DNA of 33,724 nucleotides from positions 1 through 33,724 of the IMG/VR virus record IMGVR_UViG_3300050343_000038; one strand, given 5' to 3'. Origin of the DNA: a virus. The position numbers and the translations under genes are program-made. Positions 1 through 7,955 of the stretch are shown one piece after another. The notes beneath the pieces are model-generated. The model was not told the DNA's origin. It was given only the letters and a program-made list of their open reading frames with translations, and ran no database searches. Numbering within the stretch: the stretch's first letter is position 1; each line of letters begins with the position of its first letter.

Positions 1-1425
1 TATTGCTATTCTAGCAAGTTGTTCTACAACGTAAGTTGCAAAACTTTCAAATTCTAATTTTCCAGTTTTTAAACCATCAACAATAGCATCTTCAAACTTT
101 TTCATTGTATTGACTGCTGTTGTTTGCATTGTTTTATCTATGTCTTCTAATGTAGCTACAAATACTTGTAAAGGATTGAGGTTATCAACCATACCTGATT
201 GAAATGACTCAAAGAATTCATTAGATGATAATGTTCCGTTTTCTACTGCCTCAATTAATTCGTTTATAAATGTAAGAGAACTGTCCCCACTAGGATCATA
301 TTCAAGCTCTTTATTCATTTCCATTAATGATTTTGCTACCCTCATTATTTCATCATTTATTTCGGCATATCCATCAAAATGTTTTCGTCTTGACATGCTT
401 AAATAAACTTGCGAATTTGAACGCATGGCTTTAGTTAATTCATCTAAATATTCTTTTTGATCTATAAATGCAGCCCTTGCTTTATCACTTTCTGTAACTA
501 TATCTCCAAACATCATTTTGCCTAATCCTGACATTTGAAATTTAACAAATTTCATACGCAATGAATCAAACATATTACTAAAAGATATAATTACGTTTTT
601 TATAGCCTTTAAAACAGAAACAGATATAGATTTACCCAAGGCATCAAATCCACCAGCAGCATCTTTGTTAGCGGTTATTGTTGCTCCAATTTTTTCCGCT
701 ATTAGTTGTAACGCTGGAACAAATGCTGAAGTTATATTATTTGCAAATGCACCTACCTGTAATTTTATTACCGATACTGTATCATTAAATTTTTCAACAC
801 CTTTGATAGTATCTCTATCTAATATAATTCCTAGATCATTTGCTCTATCAATAAATGTTTGCAGACCATCAGCACCATCTCTAAAGATTTCACTAAATTG
901 TATTCCTGCTCTACCAAATAAATTAGCTAATGCTGTAGCTCTTTCAGCTTCAGAGCCAAGCTCACCTAACCCCTCAGCTACATCAAATAATATTTCTTCA
1001 TACGTTCTAAGTGTTCCATCTTGATTTTTTATTTCTACACCTAGGTCTCTAAATATATCAGCTTGAGTTTTAAGTCCTCGACCTGCATCACCTATTGATC
1101 TAGCAAATTTCTCTAAGCCTTTTTGAGTTTGTTCTATAGTAGTCCCTGACTCAATAGCAGCCAATTGAAATGCTTGCAATGTATCAGTGGCAATACCTGT
1201 TCTTGATGCTGTTTTGCCAAGAGTATCAATATAATCAAATGATTTTTTTGTAAATAAAGCTATACCAATAGCGGCACCAGTAGCAGCTAATCCTACTTTG
1301 CCTATAGCCATACTGGCTTTACCAGCTACAGAGCCAACACCTGCCAATCCTTTGGTTACTTTGTTAAAAGCAGCTTTTGTTTTATCTACCGCTGTTAATT
1401 CAAACTTTACTTTTTTATTTGCCAT
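1..1425 (-). CDS. Tail tape measure protein, N-terminal 475 codons
   Basis: This is the 5' part of the tape-measure gene, which runs off the left edge and resumes at the right edge. It starts MANKKVKFELTAVDKTKAAF and has a hydrophobic Gly/Ala stretch at about residues 30-55 (SVAGKASMAIGKVGLAATGA), then long helical segments typical of tape measure proteins. The last residues before the edge, FESFATYVVEQLARIAI, match the conserved 'fulfil ...F..YVV..LARIA' block that precedes the C-terminal domain in lambda-family tape measures. The frame is open to base 1 exactly. The start overlaps the end of the frameshifted chaperone gene by 11 nt, implying translational coupling. With the distal part the protein is 584 residues, shorter than lambda gpH (853). 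If tail length scales as in lambda, that predicts a tail of roughly 90 nm (inference). Confidence 0.93.
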   Translation of the reverse strand, partial: MANKKVKFELTAVDKTKAAFNKVTKGLAGVGSVAGKASMAIGKVGLAATGAAIGIALFTKKSFDYIDTLGKTASRTGIATDTLQAFQLAAIESGTTIEQTQKGLEKFARSIGDAGRGLKTQADIFRDLGVEIKNQDGTLRTYEEILFDVAEGLGELGSEAERATALANLFGRAGIQFSEIFRDGADGLQTFIDRANDLGIILDRDTIKGVEKFNDTVSVIKLQVGAFANNITSAFVPALQLIAEKIGATITANKDAAGGFDALGKSISVSVLKAIKNVIISFSNMFDSLRMKFVKFQMSGLGKMMFGDIVTESDKARAAFIDQKEYLDELTKAMRSNSQVYLSMSRRKHFDGYAEINDEIMRVAKSLMEMNKELEYDPSGDSSLTFINELIEAVENGTLSSNEFFESFQSGMVDNLNPLQVFVATLEDIDKTMQTTAVNTMKKFEDAIVDGLKTGKLEFESFATYVVEQLARIAI

Positions 1426-1899
1426 TTTTTCTTTTTTCTTCAGCTAACTCTAGGTAAGCTATCCATCCTTGATATTCCTGGACACTAATTTGCTGTATTT
1501 CTTGTAAAGTCTTGTTAAGTCTTTCAGCTAGTGCATATTGCACATATAAATTAGTATCCTTTATTAGTTTTTTTTCGTTTCCTCAATAGGTTCTTGACCC
1601 ATGATTTGTGTAGCAACGCTTACCAATATCTCTCTATCAACACTATTTAATAAGGCATTTTTATCACCTAAATCAAACAGCTTGTCTCCATTTTCATCTA
1701 ATGCTTTATATATAAGAACATAAGCCATCATCGTTAAATCGTCTTCTTTACTCATTTTATAAAGTTTAGAAGTTTCAGCCAACGTCAATGGCTTACTGAA
1801 TATTCTTAGAGGTTTATCATCTTCACCCCATTCAGGCACTTCGATTACTTTTACATCTTGCTCTGCAAAATGCTTTTTTGCGTTATCTATTACTGACAT
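1415..1899 (-). CDS. Tail assembly chaperone, frameshifted long form (gpGT-like)
   Basis: This is the long product of the tail chaperone gene, made by a -1 ribosomal slip at positions 1573-1567. The first 111 residues are those of the short form. After the slip the ribosome reads 50 more codons (LIKDTNLYVQYALAERLNK onwards) and stops at 1417-1415, overlapping the tape-measure start. The extension has no ATG of its own, and it carries the pattern seen in lambda gpT-type extensions (helical Q..AL.ERL..TL.EI followed by E..GWIAYLEL). In lambda-like phages the G and GT proteins bind tape measure and tail tube proteins during tail assembly and are absent from the mature tail. The position between tail tube and tape measure is the canonical one. 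The total of 161 residues is inferred from the slip model. Confidence 0.85.
1564..1899 (-). CDS. Tail assembly chaperone, short form (gpG-like)
   Basis: This is the zero-frame product of the chaperone gene, 111 residues ending ...IEETKKN followed by tandem stops (TAA TAA). The composition is acidic and helical, with the segment LRIFSKPLTLAETSKLYKMS in the middle, as in TAC_1-type tail chaperones. It lies directly after the tail tube gene with a 4-nt gap and before tape measure. The family works as a soluble assembly factor that keeps tape measure in an assembly-competent state. The identification rests on position, size and the slippery heptamer at its 3' end more than on residue identity. 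Confidence 0.85.
   Translation of the reverse strand: MSVIDNAKKHFAEQDVKVIEVPEWGEDDKPLRIFSKPLTLAETSKLYKMSKEDDLTMMAYVLIYKALDENGDKLFDLGDKNALLNSVDREILVSVATQIMGQEPIEETKKN
1567..1573 (-). promoter_or_regulatory. Programmed -1 ribosomal frameshift site A AAA AAC
   Basis: On the minus strand eight A residues are followed by C, and the zero frame reads ACG AAA AAA AAC TAA. The heptamer A AAA AAC fits the X XXY YYZ rule for -1 slippage. The zero-frame stop follows immediately, which favours slippage. The -1 frame is then open for 50 codons up to the tape-measure start. I did not identify a convincing stimulatory stem-loop downstream. Confidence 0.85.
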
Positions 1900-1903
1900 A
1901 TTA

Positions 1904-2290
1904 TTAAGCTGTCGCTAATGTAAGAGCAGATTTGCCTTGTACAGATATAGATGCTTCAACCATACCATCGAATGATGATGAAACACTTAAACCAGTAACA
2001 ATAGCTGTTCCTGTGTAATACTTATCACCAGTATCAGCTCCTTCAACATAGAACTTTAAAGTAACTTCTGTGCTAGGCTGTAATGCTTGTTGTGCTGTAT
2101 CTGATTCATCCCAAAAAACATCTATGCTTCCTGAGAAAGAAGTTAAACTTGGTAGATAGTCTCTAAAACCATCACCCATAGTTGTTACCTCAATAGTATC
2201 AGAAGTTTCTTCAACAGAATAAGACTTAATTTCAGCTATTGCATCTGTTCCTACATGAACAGTACCTTCACTTCCTTTATGTATCGCCAT
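1904..2290 (-). CDS. Major tail tube protein
   Basis: A 128-residue protein beginning MAIHKGSEGTVHVGTDAIAEI and rich in beta-strand-forming Ser/Thr/Val. It has the pattern IKSYSVEETSDTIEVTTMGD followed by GSIDVFWDESD, characteristic of the TP901-1/gpV-like tail tube family. These proteins stack as hexameric rings around tape measure to form the non-contractile tail tube. It sits directly before the chaperone pair, as expected. The start overlaps the end of the preceding 56-codon gene by 14 nt. It has no C-terminal Ig-like domain such as lambda gpV carries, so it is a minimal tube protein. Confidence 0.88.
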   Translation of the reverse strand: MAIHKGSEGTVHVGTDAIAEIKSYSVEETSDTIEVTTMGDGFRDYLPSLTSFSGSIDVFWDESDTAQQALQPSTEVTLKFYVEGADTGDKYYTGTAIVTGLSVSSSFDGMVEASISVQGKSALTLATA

Positions 2291-2447
2291 TTTCTTTTAC
2301 CTCGTCTTTCGACTTTTTCTTGGAAGAAGGTTTAACTTTGTCTTGCGACTGGATTGCTTCTTCCTTCCAACCCATATTCTTAAATGACTCAACTTTTAAA
2401 GGTTGAGCTATTACTGAATTTTTACCATTTGGACTAATTAGTTTCAT
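2277..2447 (-). CDS. Small basic protein in the tail operon, unknown
   Basis: A 56-codon gene starting MKLISPNGKNSVIAQPLK, with a lysine/serine-rich C-terminal half (KPSSKKKSKDEVKENGDT). A good Shine-Dalgarno sequence, AGGAG, lies about 6 nt before the ATG. It fills the gap between the tail terminator stop and the tail tube start and overlaps the tube gene by 14 nt, which supports real translation. I do not recognise a family. The first 30 residues look like a small folded beta unit and the rest like a disordered, charged tail. It may be a tail assembly accessory, judged from position only. Confidence 0.65.
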   Translation of the reverse strand: MKLISPNGKNSVIAQPLKVESFKNMGWKEEAIQSQDKVKPSSKKKSKDEVKENGDT

Positions 2448-2459
2448 AATTATCTCCTA

Positions 2460-2906
2460 TTATACTGCCACATCAGGATTGGTTTCCTGAACATAGTAGT
2501 TTGTTAAAAAAGTTAGAGTTACATAACCTACTGGCTGTTCTCCATCTCCTGTGTATTCTATTTCAGTTGATTCAACATAAGTATCTTTTGCTAAACCACC
2601 CAATGTTCTATCAGCAGAAATTGCTTCTTCAACTTCTTTGCTTATTGTATCAATAGTATCATCAAAGTTGCTAGTTGCTTTGCAATATGCTTCAACAACT
2701 ACCGCTAGTTCTCTACTCATAACCCTGTCAACACCTATTACTATAGGCTCAGATGTTTCAGATTTTGTGTAGATAACTAATGATGGCAAAGTATTATCTT
2801 GCAATGTATATACCCTAGACTCATAAACATTAGTGCCGGTTGTTGCAAGCCCTGTTAATGCGGTTCCAAAGTATTCCCTAATCTGTTGTCTTACATGATT
2901 AGCCAT
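2460..2906 (-). CDS. Tail terminator protein (gpU-like)
   Basis: A 148-residue protein, MANHVRQQIREYFGTALTGL onwards. It has the helix-then-beta layout of tail terminator proteins: an N-terminal helix, ...YTLQDNTLPSLVIYTKSE, a central strand ELAVVVEAYCKA, and a C-terminal GYVTLTFLTNYYV strand. The family forms a hexameric ring that caps the grown tail and docks it to the head connector. It lies between the head-closure-like gene (1-nt overlap) and the tail tube gene, as in lambda-like genomes. The family call rests on fold-like pattern and gene order. Confidence 0.68.
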   Translation of the reverse strand: MANHVRQQIREYFGTALTGLATTGTNVYESRVYTLQDNTLPSLVIYTKSETSEPIVIGVDRVMSRELAVVVEAYCKATSNFDDTIDTISKEVEEAISADRTLGGLAKDTYVESTEIEYTGDGEQPVGYVTLTFLTNYYVQETNPDVAV

Positions 2907-3253
2907 TATTGAACCTCAAGTATCAATGAGGTAACCCCAAGGTTATCATTTTCAAAATTTATAATTTTATAATTTGTTGCTGATTTTATTTGAGTGCCAT
3001 CTAAATTATTTATAGCAGGTGCTGCTAATAAATCTCCGAAAGCAATGTTTGGCACGTCTGTTGTTTTAACTTGGGCAACCGGAGTAAATCCTTGCACAGG
3101 TAATCCAGCTGTATCAATATCTACGTACTCTTGATTTAAAATTGCATTAATAGAAGATGATGACCCTCCGGTTGGAGTATATGTTACTTTTATACCATGC
3201 CCGAAATCAGCATCAAAGTACCCATCAAAATCTCTATCAAATTCCATTGACAT
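2906..3253 (-). CDS. Head-tail joining protein (gpFII-like)
   Basis: A 115-residue protein starting MSMEFDRDFDGYFDADFGH. Residues from about 45 on (QEYVDIDTAGLPVQGFTPVA then VPNIAFGDLL and ATNYKIINFENDNLGVTSLILE) match the lambda gpFII layout, in which an N-terminal FD..FDA segment is followed by a small beta barrel. FII-type proteins form the last connector ring where the tail attaches. It follows a small gene after the capsid gene and overlaps the tail terminator start by 1 nt. The family assignment is from pattern and position. Confidence 0.65.
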   Translation of the reverse strand: MSMEFDRDFDGYFDADFGHGIKVTYTPTGGSSSSINAILNQEYVDIDTAGLPVQGFTPVAQVKTTDVPNIAFGDLLAAPAINNLDGTQIKSATNYKIINFENDNLGVTSLILEVQ

Positions 3254-3255
3254 AA

Positions 3256-3513
3256 TTAGTCTTTAGATTTTGTTTTTAAAGTTTTTGTTTTTGAAGTTTT
3301 TAAACCTACGCTTCTATTTTCTTTTTTTACTTTAGGTTTTTCAACATAAACTTCAGCTTTATTGTATGAGCATAGCTCAATACCAACGTGCTCTGGGAGC
3401 TCTATAACGTCTCCTGCGCATACTTTTTTGCCTAAGGCTATTGTATCACTAGTTATTAAAAATTTTTTCATATTTAAGATAGGGGCATTGCTGCCCCCAT
3501 TCCATTTAAGCAT
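3256..3513 (-). CDS. Small head-region protein, unknown
   Basis: Up to 85 residues. The first ATG lies 8 nt after the capsid stop. The second Met (residue 15, position 3471, giving 71 residues beginning MKKFLITSDTIALGKKV) begins the conserved-looking part, and the bases between the two fall within a strong hairpin (3482-3497). Neither start has a clear Shine-Dalgarno. The body has one small beta-rich unit (KVCAGDVIELPEHVGIELCS), then a lysine-rich tail (KTSKTKTLKTKSKD). Small proteins with this V..GDV.EL pattern are common between capsid and connector genes in phages, but the role is unknown. The start is uncertain. Confidence 0.6.
   Translation of the reverse strand: MLKWNGGSNAPILNMKKFLITSDTIALGKKVCAGDVIELPEHVGIELCSYNKAEVYVEKPKVKKENRSVGLKTSKTKTLKTKSKD
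3482..3497 (-). terminator. Strong hairpin after the capsid gene
   Basis: The minus strand has arms GGGGCA and TGCCCC around a GCAA tetraloop (GNRA type), followed by TATCTTAAAT, which is only weakly U-rich. It lies 24-39 nt past the capsid stop. It is more likely an attenuator or 3'-end stabiliser of the capsid message than a full terminator. Confidence 0.45.
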
Positions 3514-3527
3514 CGACTAATTAGTCG
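3514..3527. repeat. Perfect 14-bp palindrome over the capsid stop codon
   Basis: CGACTAATTAGTCG is self-complementary and contains the capsid stop (3523-3521). With the GCAA hairpin just downstream it makes a double stem structure at the end of the most highly expressed structural gene. Its function is unknown. Confidence 0.55.
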
Positions 3528-5806
3528 CTTGATTTACAGAAAGATACTGCATGTCTTACAGCTACATCTAAAGTTTGTAGAGCAACAATTCGTACCCCAC
3601 CTGATGTGCTAAGAGCATACGGATCAACTGTTATATCAAGACCGCCATAAAGACCAATTAATAAGTCTGCAAAGTTACCAAAGTAGTAATCACCTGAAGT
3701 AACTTGGTTTGATCTAACAACATCATATCCATTAATGTTTCCATCTGGACCGACTATCATTTGACCAAATCCACTTGCTTTATCAACAGTTTTTAGGTTA
3801 CCCCAATCTGCAGGTCTAGCTATATATCTTAATGACCCTGTTAAAGCGTTGTCATTTGATACAGCAGATTCCATTGCAACTAGCTCTGCAAATGTAGGCA
3901 CGGCAGCGGCAAATGTTGTAGTGTTAATACCTGAAGTATTAGCAATACCAGTAGGTTGGCCACTTGAACCTGAACCAGTTAAAGCACCTAAGTCAATTGC
4001 AGTAGCAATAGAAGCACTTAAGTCATTTCTTATTAAGTTTTCAACATCTAAAGAAGACTGCTGAAGCATTAATCTTGAAGCATCTGTAAACGCGCCAATT
4101 ACTTTTGGAGACATTGTTACTGAACCTGTAGTAAATTCACTTTCAGCAGCAGCAGCGCCTTCAGTTGCAATCCAAGCAGCAGATGAAGCACCTGTTTTCT
4201 TTGGTATTACAATATTTCCTTGCAATCCGCGTAAGGTCGTCGCTCCGGCTTGCATAACGCTTGAAGAGTTTCTTAATACATCAATAAAATCACCAGCTCT
4301 ATAATCTTCAGATATAAGAGTTGAATCATCGGATGTGTTTAAGTCTCTTTTACCCCATGCTCCTAAAACTTCTGCAGGAAGCATAATGCCTTGAGCTGTT
4401 TTACCATACTGTCTAGCAGCTTCATCTGAACATTCAAATTCAAATTTAGCAGCTTCTTGAGCTTTTCTATCTGAAGGATTTGCTAGTGCATTAATTGCTC
4501 TAACTAAAGAGAATTCTCTTACTTCTTCTTTGCTCATACCGATTTCAGCAGTATCTAAAGGTTTGTCATTGCAAATTTCATTTAACAATGCACCTCTAAA
4601 TTCTTCTACTGAAACACCGTTTCTAATAGCGTCATCAGCTAAATCTCTTTTGTTATGCTTAACAGCTAAATCAATGATTTCTTTCGAATTTCTTTTGAAT
4701 TCAGCTTTAGCTTCCTCAAGAGTCTGGCTTCTGACTTCGTCAAGATTAATATCTTGTTTTTTTTCTTCTGTCATAATAATACCTTTTTTTAAGTTAGCAG
4801 AACGACCAACACCAACAAGTCGCGACTGATCTGCCGGCACAGAAACACTGGATACCTCCATTGGAGTCCAGGCTGCGCGGTAGTAGTCTTCATCGCCGTT
4901 GTTATCTCGTTCTAATTTATTTACTCTATACCCAACACTTATATTCATTCGAATACCGTCTTGAATATCCTGAAAAACTTCTTGAGCAAGAGCTGATCTT
5001 CCCAATCTTACTACTGCTATTGTCTTTTTAGCAGTCTCATCAAGTTTAAATTCTTCTATAACTCCAATCTGTTTAGTCATATCATGATCTAACAAAAACG
5101 GAGCCCTACCTGAAGATATAAATTGCATATCTATATCTTTTTGCTCGTGGCTTAAAACTTCTAAGCCAAATGAGCGTTCAACCGGTTCTTCAGAGCTTAC
5201 GCCAATTCGAACAAGTCTTTTTTCTTCATCAATATAAGATGCTTTTGATAAATCAATTGTTCTATAATTTATAGAAAAATCAATATCGCGGTTATCTTCG
5301 TCTTGATCTGAAGATGCTTCTAATTCAATAGCATCATCTTCTTGTTTTACATCCTTATGCTTCTCAAACTCAACCACAACTGTGCTATCTGTTTCAGTCA
5401 CATTAAGGATATGTCTATCTTCTTTTAACATAGATTCCTCCTTTAGGTTTGTTAATAAAGGATGTTTTTCCGACCCGTTAAGGCCAAAACTTTTTTCATT
5501 TTTCATTTGATTAACTAATTTTCTTGACCAGCTATAACCTGCGTCCCCGCCCCATAAGCCCCAGGCAATTCTGCCATTGCTAGGAAAGCCGTCTTCACCA
5601 GGTCTAAATCCTTCTGCTTTTTTATCAACCTCATGTCTAGAAAAATAACTATACATTCTTTTGATCGTGCTGTCGGACAAGTCAACACCGTTAACAATTT
5701 GATTTGCTCGTGTAACGCCAATACGCGTTCCCCCTCTACCAAATTCTTTACGCCAGTCTAATGCTCTTTGAGCGTCTTCTTTCATTCCTTTAGTCGGTAT
5801 CGTCAT
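3521..5806 (-). CDS. Fused prohead protease and HK97-type major capsid protein
   Basis: A 761-residue protein starting at the ATG at 5806, chosen because AAAGGAGG lies 8 nt upstream. A further in-frame ATG at 5836 lacks such a site. Residues about 1-95 (ALDWRKEFGRGGTRIGVTRA, then GFPSNGRIAWGLWGGDAGYS) are a domain often found attached to phage proteases. Residues about 175-335 are the HK97 prohead protease fold, with FLLDHD carrying the likely catalytic His and NISVGY the likely Ser. From about 345 a helical delta/scaffold-like segment is followed by the HK97 capsid fold (about 440-761: WIATEGAAAAES..., YIARPADWGNL..., VAVRHAVSF). The protease would cleave the fusion and the scaffold segment during maturation. 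The 3' end of the portal gene overlaps its start by 17 nt. Confidence 0.93.
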   Translation of the reverse strand: MTIPTKGMKEDAQRALDWRKEFGRGGTRIGVTRANQIVNGVDLSDSTIKRMYSYFSRHEVDKKAEGFRPGEDGFPSNGRIAWGLWGGDAGYSWSRKLVNQMKNEKSFGLNGSEKHPLLTNLKEESMLKEDRHILNVTETDSTVVVEFEKHKDVKQEDDAIELEASSDQDEDNRDIDFSINYRTIDLSKASYIDEEKRLVRIGVSSEEPVERSFGLEVLSHEQKDIDMQFISSGRAPFLLDHDMTKQIGVIEEFKLDETAKKTIAVVRLGRSALAQEVFQDIQDGIRMNISVGYRVNKLERDNNGDEDYYRAAWTPMEVSSVSVPADQSRLVGVGRSANLKKGIIMTEEKKQDINLDEVRSQTLEEAKAEFKRNSKEIIDLAVKHNKRDLADDAIRNGVSVEEFRGALLNEICNDKPLDTAEIGMSKEEVREFSLVRAINALANPSDRKAQEAAKFEFECSDEAARQYGKTAQGIMLPAEVLGAWGKRDLNTSDDSTLISEDYRAGDFIDVLRNSSSVMQAGATTLRGLQGNIVIPKKTGASSAAWIATEGAAAAESEFTTGSVTMSPKVIGAFTDASRLMLQQSSLDVENLIRNDLSASIATAIDLGALTGSGSSGQPTGIANTSGINTTTFAAAVPTFAELVAMESAVSNDNALTGSLRYIARPADWGNLKTVDKASGFGQMIVGPDGNINGYDVVRSNQVTSGDYYFGNFADLLIGLYGGLDITVDPYALSTSGGVRIVALQTLDVAVRHAVSFCKSSD
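4772..4790 (-). promoter_or_regulatory. Internal ribosome binding site and start for free capsid protein
   Basis: Inside the fusion gene the minus strand reads AAAAAAAGGT, then a short spacer, then ATG at 4774, in frame. Translation from here would give a 417-residue capsid precursor (MTEEKKQDINLDEV...) with delta domain and capsid fold but no protease. That length is typical for an HK97-type capsid protein. It would let the phage make more capsid than protease without a separate gene. Confidence 0.5.
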
Positions 5807-7301
5807 TATTTGACCCTCCTTTAATTTCGGGTTCAATTGGCATTTTTATTCCAAATGGCTGGAATGCTGTTTTAATCCCGTACTGCTCAGCAAGTTTTTG
5901 TTCTCTTTCGTGCTGTTCGTATAGCTCTTCAACATCACGCCCGTAATTAGATTGAACATCTTGATATGTTACAAGGCCGGCTTGCATACCACTTATTGAC
6001 GCATTCATTTCTTTTTGTGGGTCTACCCACTGGAATGATCTGCCAATAAAAATTGTATTATTTGCAAATTTTTCATATTTACCCATTGGTAATGGTCCAC
6101 TCGCCTCGTCTCCCATCATAATAGCGCCACTTGAAATAGCCATTTCAAGCCACTTTTCAAACACAGGCCGCATAAAGTGATCAACTACAAATCTTTGATA
6201 TAGCTTATACATTTCTCGGTCTTCTAAAGCGCCTGCTCTTAAAGAACTATAATTTACAGAGCTTAAATCATTTGTTAATGCGTGATATGAAATATTTAAT
6301 CCTGAAGCTATTCCTCTTAATACCTGGGTTGTAAACGGGCCAAAAGCTGTAGCCGGATGATCGGGATCAAAACTTTTAAAATCCATGCCAGCTGGTAACT
6401 GCTCAAAGCTGCCAGCGGATGCTTCCATAATAGGAGTGTACTCATCTTCGTAACCTTCGCCTATATAGCCATCACCGTCCGGGCTTGTAAAGAATCCCAT
6501 TTTAGCTGCTGAAACGCGAGCCGCTGTAATTTCAGCTTCCATATAGCCATTAAGCATTTTTATCTGAGGCATAGCAGAAGCAGTCATAGGGACTCCTCTG
6601 GTCTGCTCTGCTCGTGTCGGCATGTAAGCGTGTATGATTTCCTCAGCTGGAACTCTTATGTGCTCTTTAGGCGACTGATATGTATTATCATACGGATGAT
6701 TTTTAAATAAATAATATGCAACAGGCTTATCAAACTTGTCTACCTCTACGCCCATTTTAATTTTATTTTTAGTTTTTGAGTTAACTCCGTTTTTCTGCTC
6801 ATCTAAATGATCAGCTTCAAGAAATTGAATTTTATATTTGTATTTAGTATCAGTTGGCGTAGCGTGTCTTATTAAAACTTCTCCGTCTCGCATTAACGCT
6901 TCTACAAATAATTTTTGACAATCTAAAAATGATTGCCTGCCATTAAGCGTGCAATTCCCCATTTTTGCCCAATTTTTAAATTCACGCTCAATAGTTTGAT
7001 TGCCTAATATGTCTAAATCGCCTTTAGGGTTTCTTGCTTTAACGCTTAGCCTAATACCATTTGCTCCAATGATATTGCTTATCATTAAATTTAAGTACCT
7101 GGTAACATACGAATCATTTCTTGCTAAATCTCTACTGCGATCTCTTAAAATTCTTAATTGATCTTTTATTTCAGAATCCGCTGAAGTATTTGCAGCTTGA
7201 AAGTCCGCAAATAGTCTGCCGGTATTAGCACCTGCATATCTACGAGTAGAAGATACTTTTTTTAATTTTTTTTTGTTTGTAAATCTGTTATACCAGGCCA
7301 T
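5790..7301 (-). CDS. Portal protein, lambda gpB family
   Basis: A 503-residue protein starting MAWYNRFTNKKKLKKVSSTR. The segment AGANTGRLFADFQAANTSAD, the helix RDRSRDLARNDSYVTRYL, and the IGANGIRLSVKARNP and LFVEALMRDGEVLIRH blocks are hallmarks of the Phage_portal_2 (lambda) family. YHALTNDLSSVNYSSLRAG is the conserved stem/crown block. Portal dodecamers form the DNA channel at one capsid vertex and dock terminase and then the connectors. The gene follows the gpW-like gene with a 2-nt gap and precedes protease/capsid, the standard order. The length is close to that of lambda gpB (533). Confidence 0.95.
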   Translation of the reverse strand: MAWYNRFTNKKKLKKVSSTRRYAGANTGRLFADFQAANTSADSEIKDQLRILRDRSRDLARNDSYVTRYLNLMISNIIGANGIRLSVKARNPKGDLDILGNQTIEREFKNWAKMGNCTLNGRQSFLDCQKLFVEALMRDGEVLIRHATPTDTKYKYKIQFLEADHLDEQKNGVNSKTKNKIKMGVEVDKFDKPVAYYLFKNHPYDNTYQSPKEHIRVPAEEIIHAYMPTRAEQTRGVPMTASAMPQIKMLNGYMEAEITAARVSAAKMGFFTSPDGDGYIGEGYEDEYTPIMEASAGSFEQLPAGMDFKSFDPDHPATAFGPFTTQVLRGIASGLNISYHALTNDLSSVNYSSLRAGALEDREMYKLYQRFVVDHFMRPVFEKWLEMAISSGAIMMGDEASGPLPMGKYEKFANNTIFIGRSFQWVDPQKEMNASISGMQAGLVTYQDVQSNYGRDVEELYEQHEREQKLAEQYGIKTAFQPFGIKMPIEPEIKGGSNNDDTD

Positions 7302-7303
7302 AG

Positions 7304-7894
7304 TTAAAACCTTGCCTTTACTGAATTACCAGAGGCTGTTTTATTTTTAATTCGAGCTTTTTTAATTTCTTTTAAATATTCCGCTTTATATCTGTCTCTA
7401 AAAGTCATGATCTCATCGATAGTCATTCTTGATAACGACCTTCCAGCTATAGACATAGAAGACTGATCAATTGATGCCCTGCCTTGTATTACAGCCTCTA
7501 ACGCATCAAGCACTTTTTTTGCGTGTGTTCTTACGTCGGCATTAGTATCAGCAAAATTAGGATTTAAAAGCATGATTCCATTATCTACAATTGACCTAGC
7601 GCTGTCACTCGTCCGGGTGATGTATGCATTCCATTTATAAGTATGTGCATTGTAATTGGCCGTAGTAGCAGCAGGCACTTCAATATAATAAGTGCTATCT
7701 GCTTCTGTTGCATTAATTGTAAATTGATGGTTGCCACCGCCTCCTGAATCACAATGAAATTCATAAGATAGCGAATAAGAACCGACCGGGTAATCAATAG
7801 CGAGGTCGTCTTTTTTCCACGCCCAGGTATCACCTACGACCAACTCAAACGGTTCGTTTGATGCGTAGTCCGCTCTATTAAAAATATTAGCCAT
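7304..7894 (-). CDS. gpW-like head-tail joining protein with extra N-terminal domain
   Basis: A 196-residue protein. Residues 1-115 are beta-rich (FELVVGDTWAWKKDDLAI, YSLSYEFHCDSGGGGNHQF, TYKWNAYITRTSDSARS), like a small Ig-type domain. Residues about 120-180 (AKKVLDALEAVIQGRASIDQ, then SLSRMTIDEIMTFRDRYKAE) resemble the gpW family of head-completion proteins, whose pattern is A..AL..L..G......DGR...Y....L..L..YI. It sits between the nucleotide cassette and portal, where lambda carries gpW next to portal. The start follows a promoter-like region and lacks a strong Shine-Dalgarno. The N-terminal domain could be a virion-exposed decoration, which is inference. Confidence 0.6.
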   Translation of the reverse strand: MANIFNRADYASNEPFELVVGDTWAWKKDDLAIDYPVGSYSLSYEFHCDSGGGGNHQFTINATEADSTYYIEVPAATTANYNAHTYKWNAYITRTSDSARSIVDNGIMLLNPNFADTNADVRTHAKKVLDALEAVIQGRASIDQSSMSIAGRSLSRMTIDEIMTFRDRYKAEYLKEIKKARIKNKTASGNSVKARF

Positions 7895-7918
7895 AAATTA
7901 AAAATATATCTATACCCG

Positions 7919-7948
7919 ATTATAACGAATATTTATAATAAATTGTAA
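7919..7948 (-). promoter_or_regulatory. Candidate promoter before the head operon
   Basis: In the 61-bp gap before the gpW-like gene the minus strand shows TTACAA (7948-7943), an 18-bp spacer and TATAAT (7924-7919), a fair sigma70-type match. It would drive the head genes independently of the nucleotide cassette. It does not contain the 16-bp motif shared by the other two strong candidates, so a different control class is possible. Confidence 0.5.
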
Positions 7949-7955
7949 GATATGT

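Noticed and set aside
665-1024. Plus-strand open frame opposite the tape-measure gene
   Set aside because: It is antisense to a clear gene, and all recognisable genes are on the minus strand. The same applies to other plus-strand frames over the capsid, primase and fibre genes.
5515-5742. 75-codon frame inside the protease-capsid gene
   Set aside because: It is an out-of-frame shadow of a strong coding region with no independent start signal.
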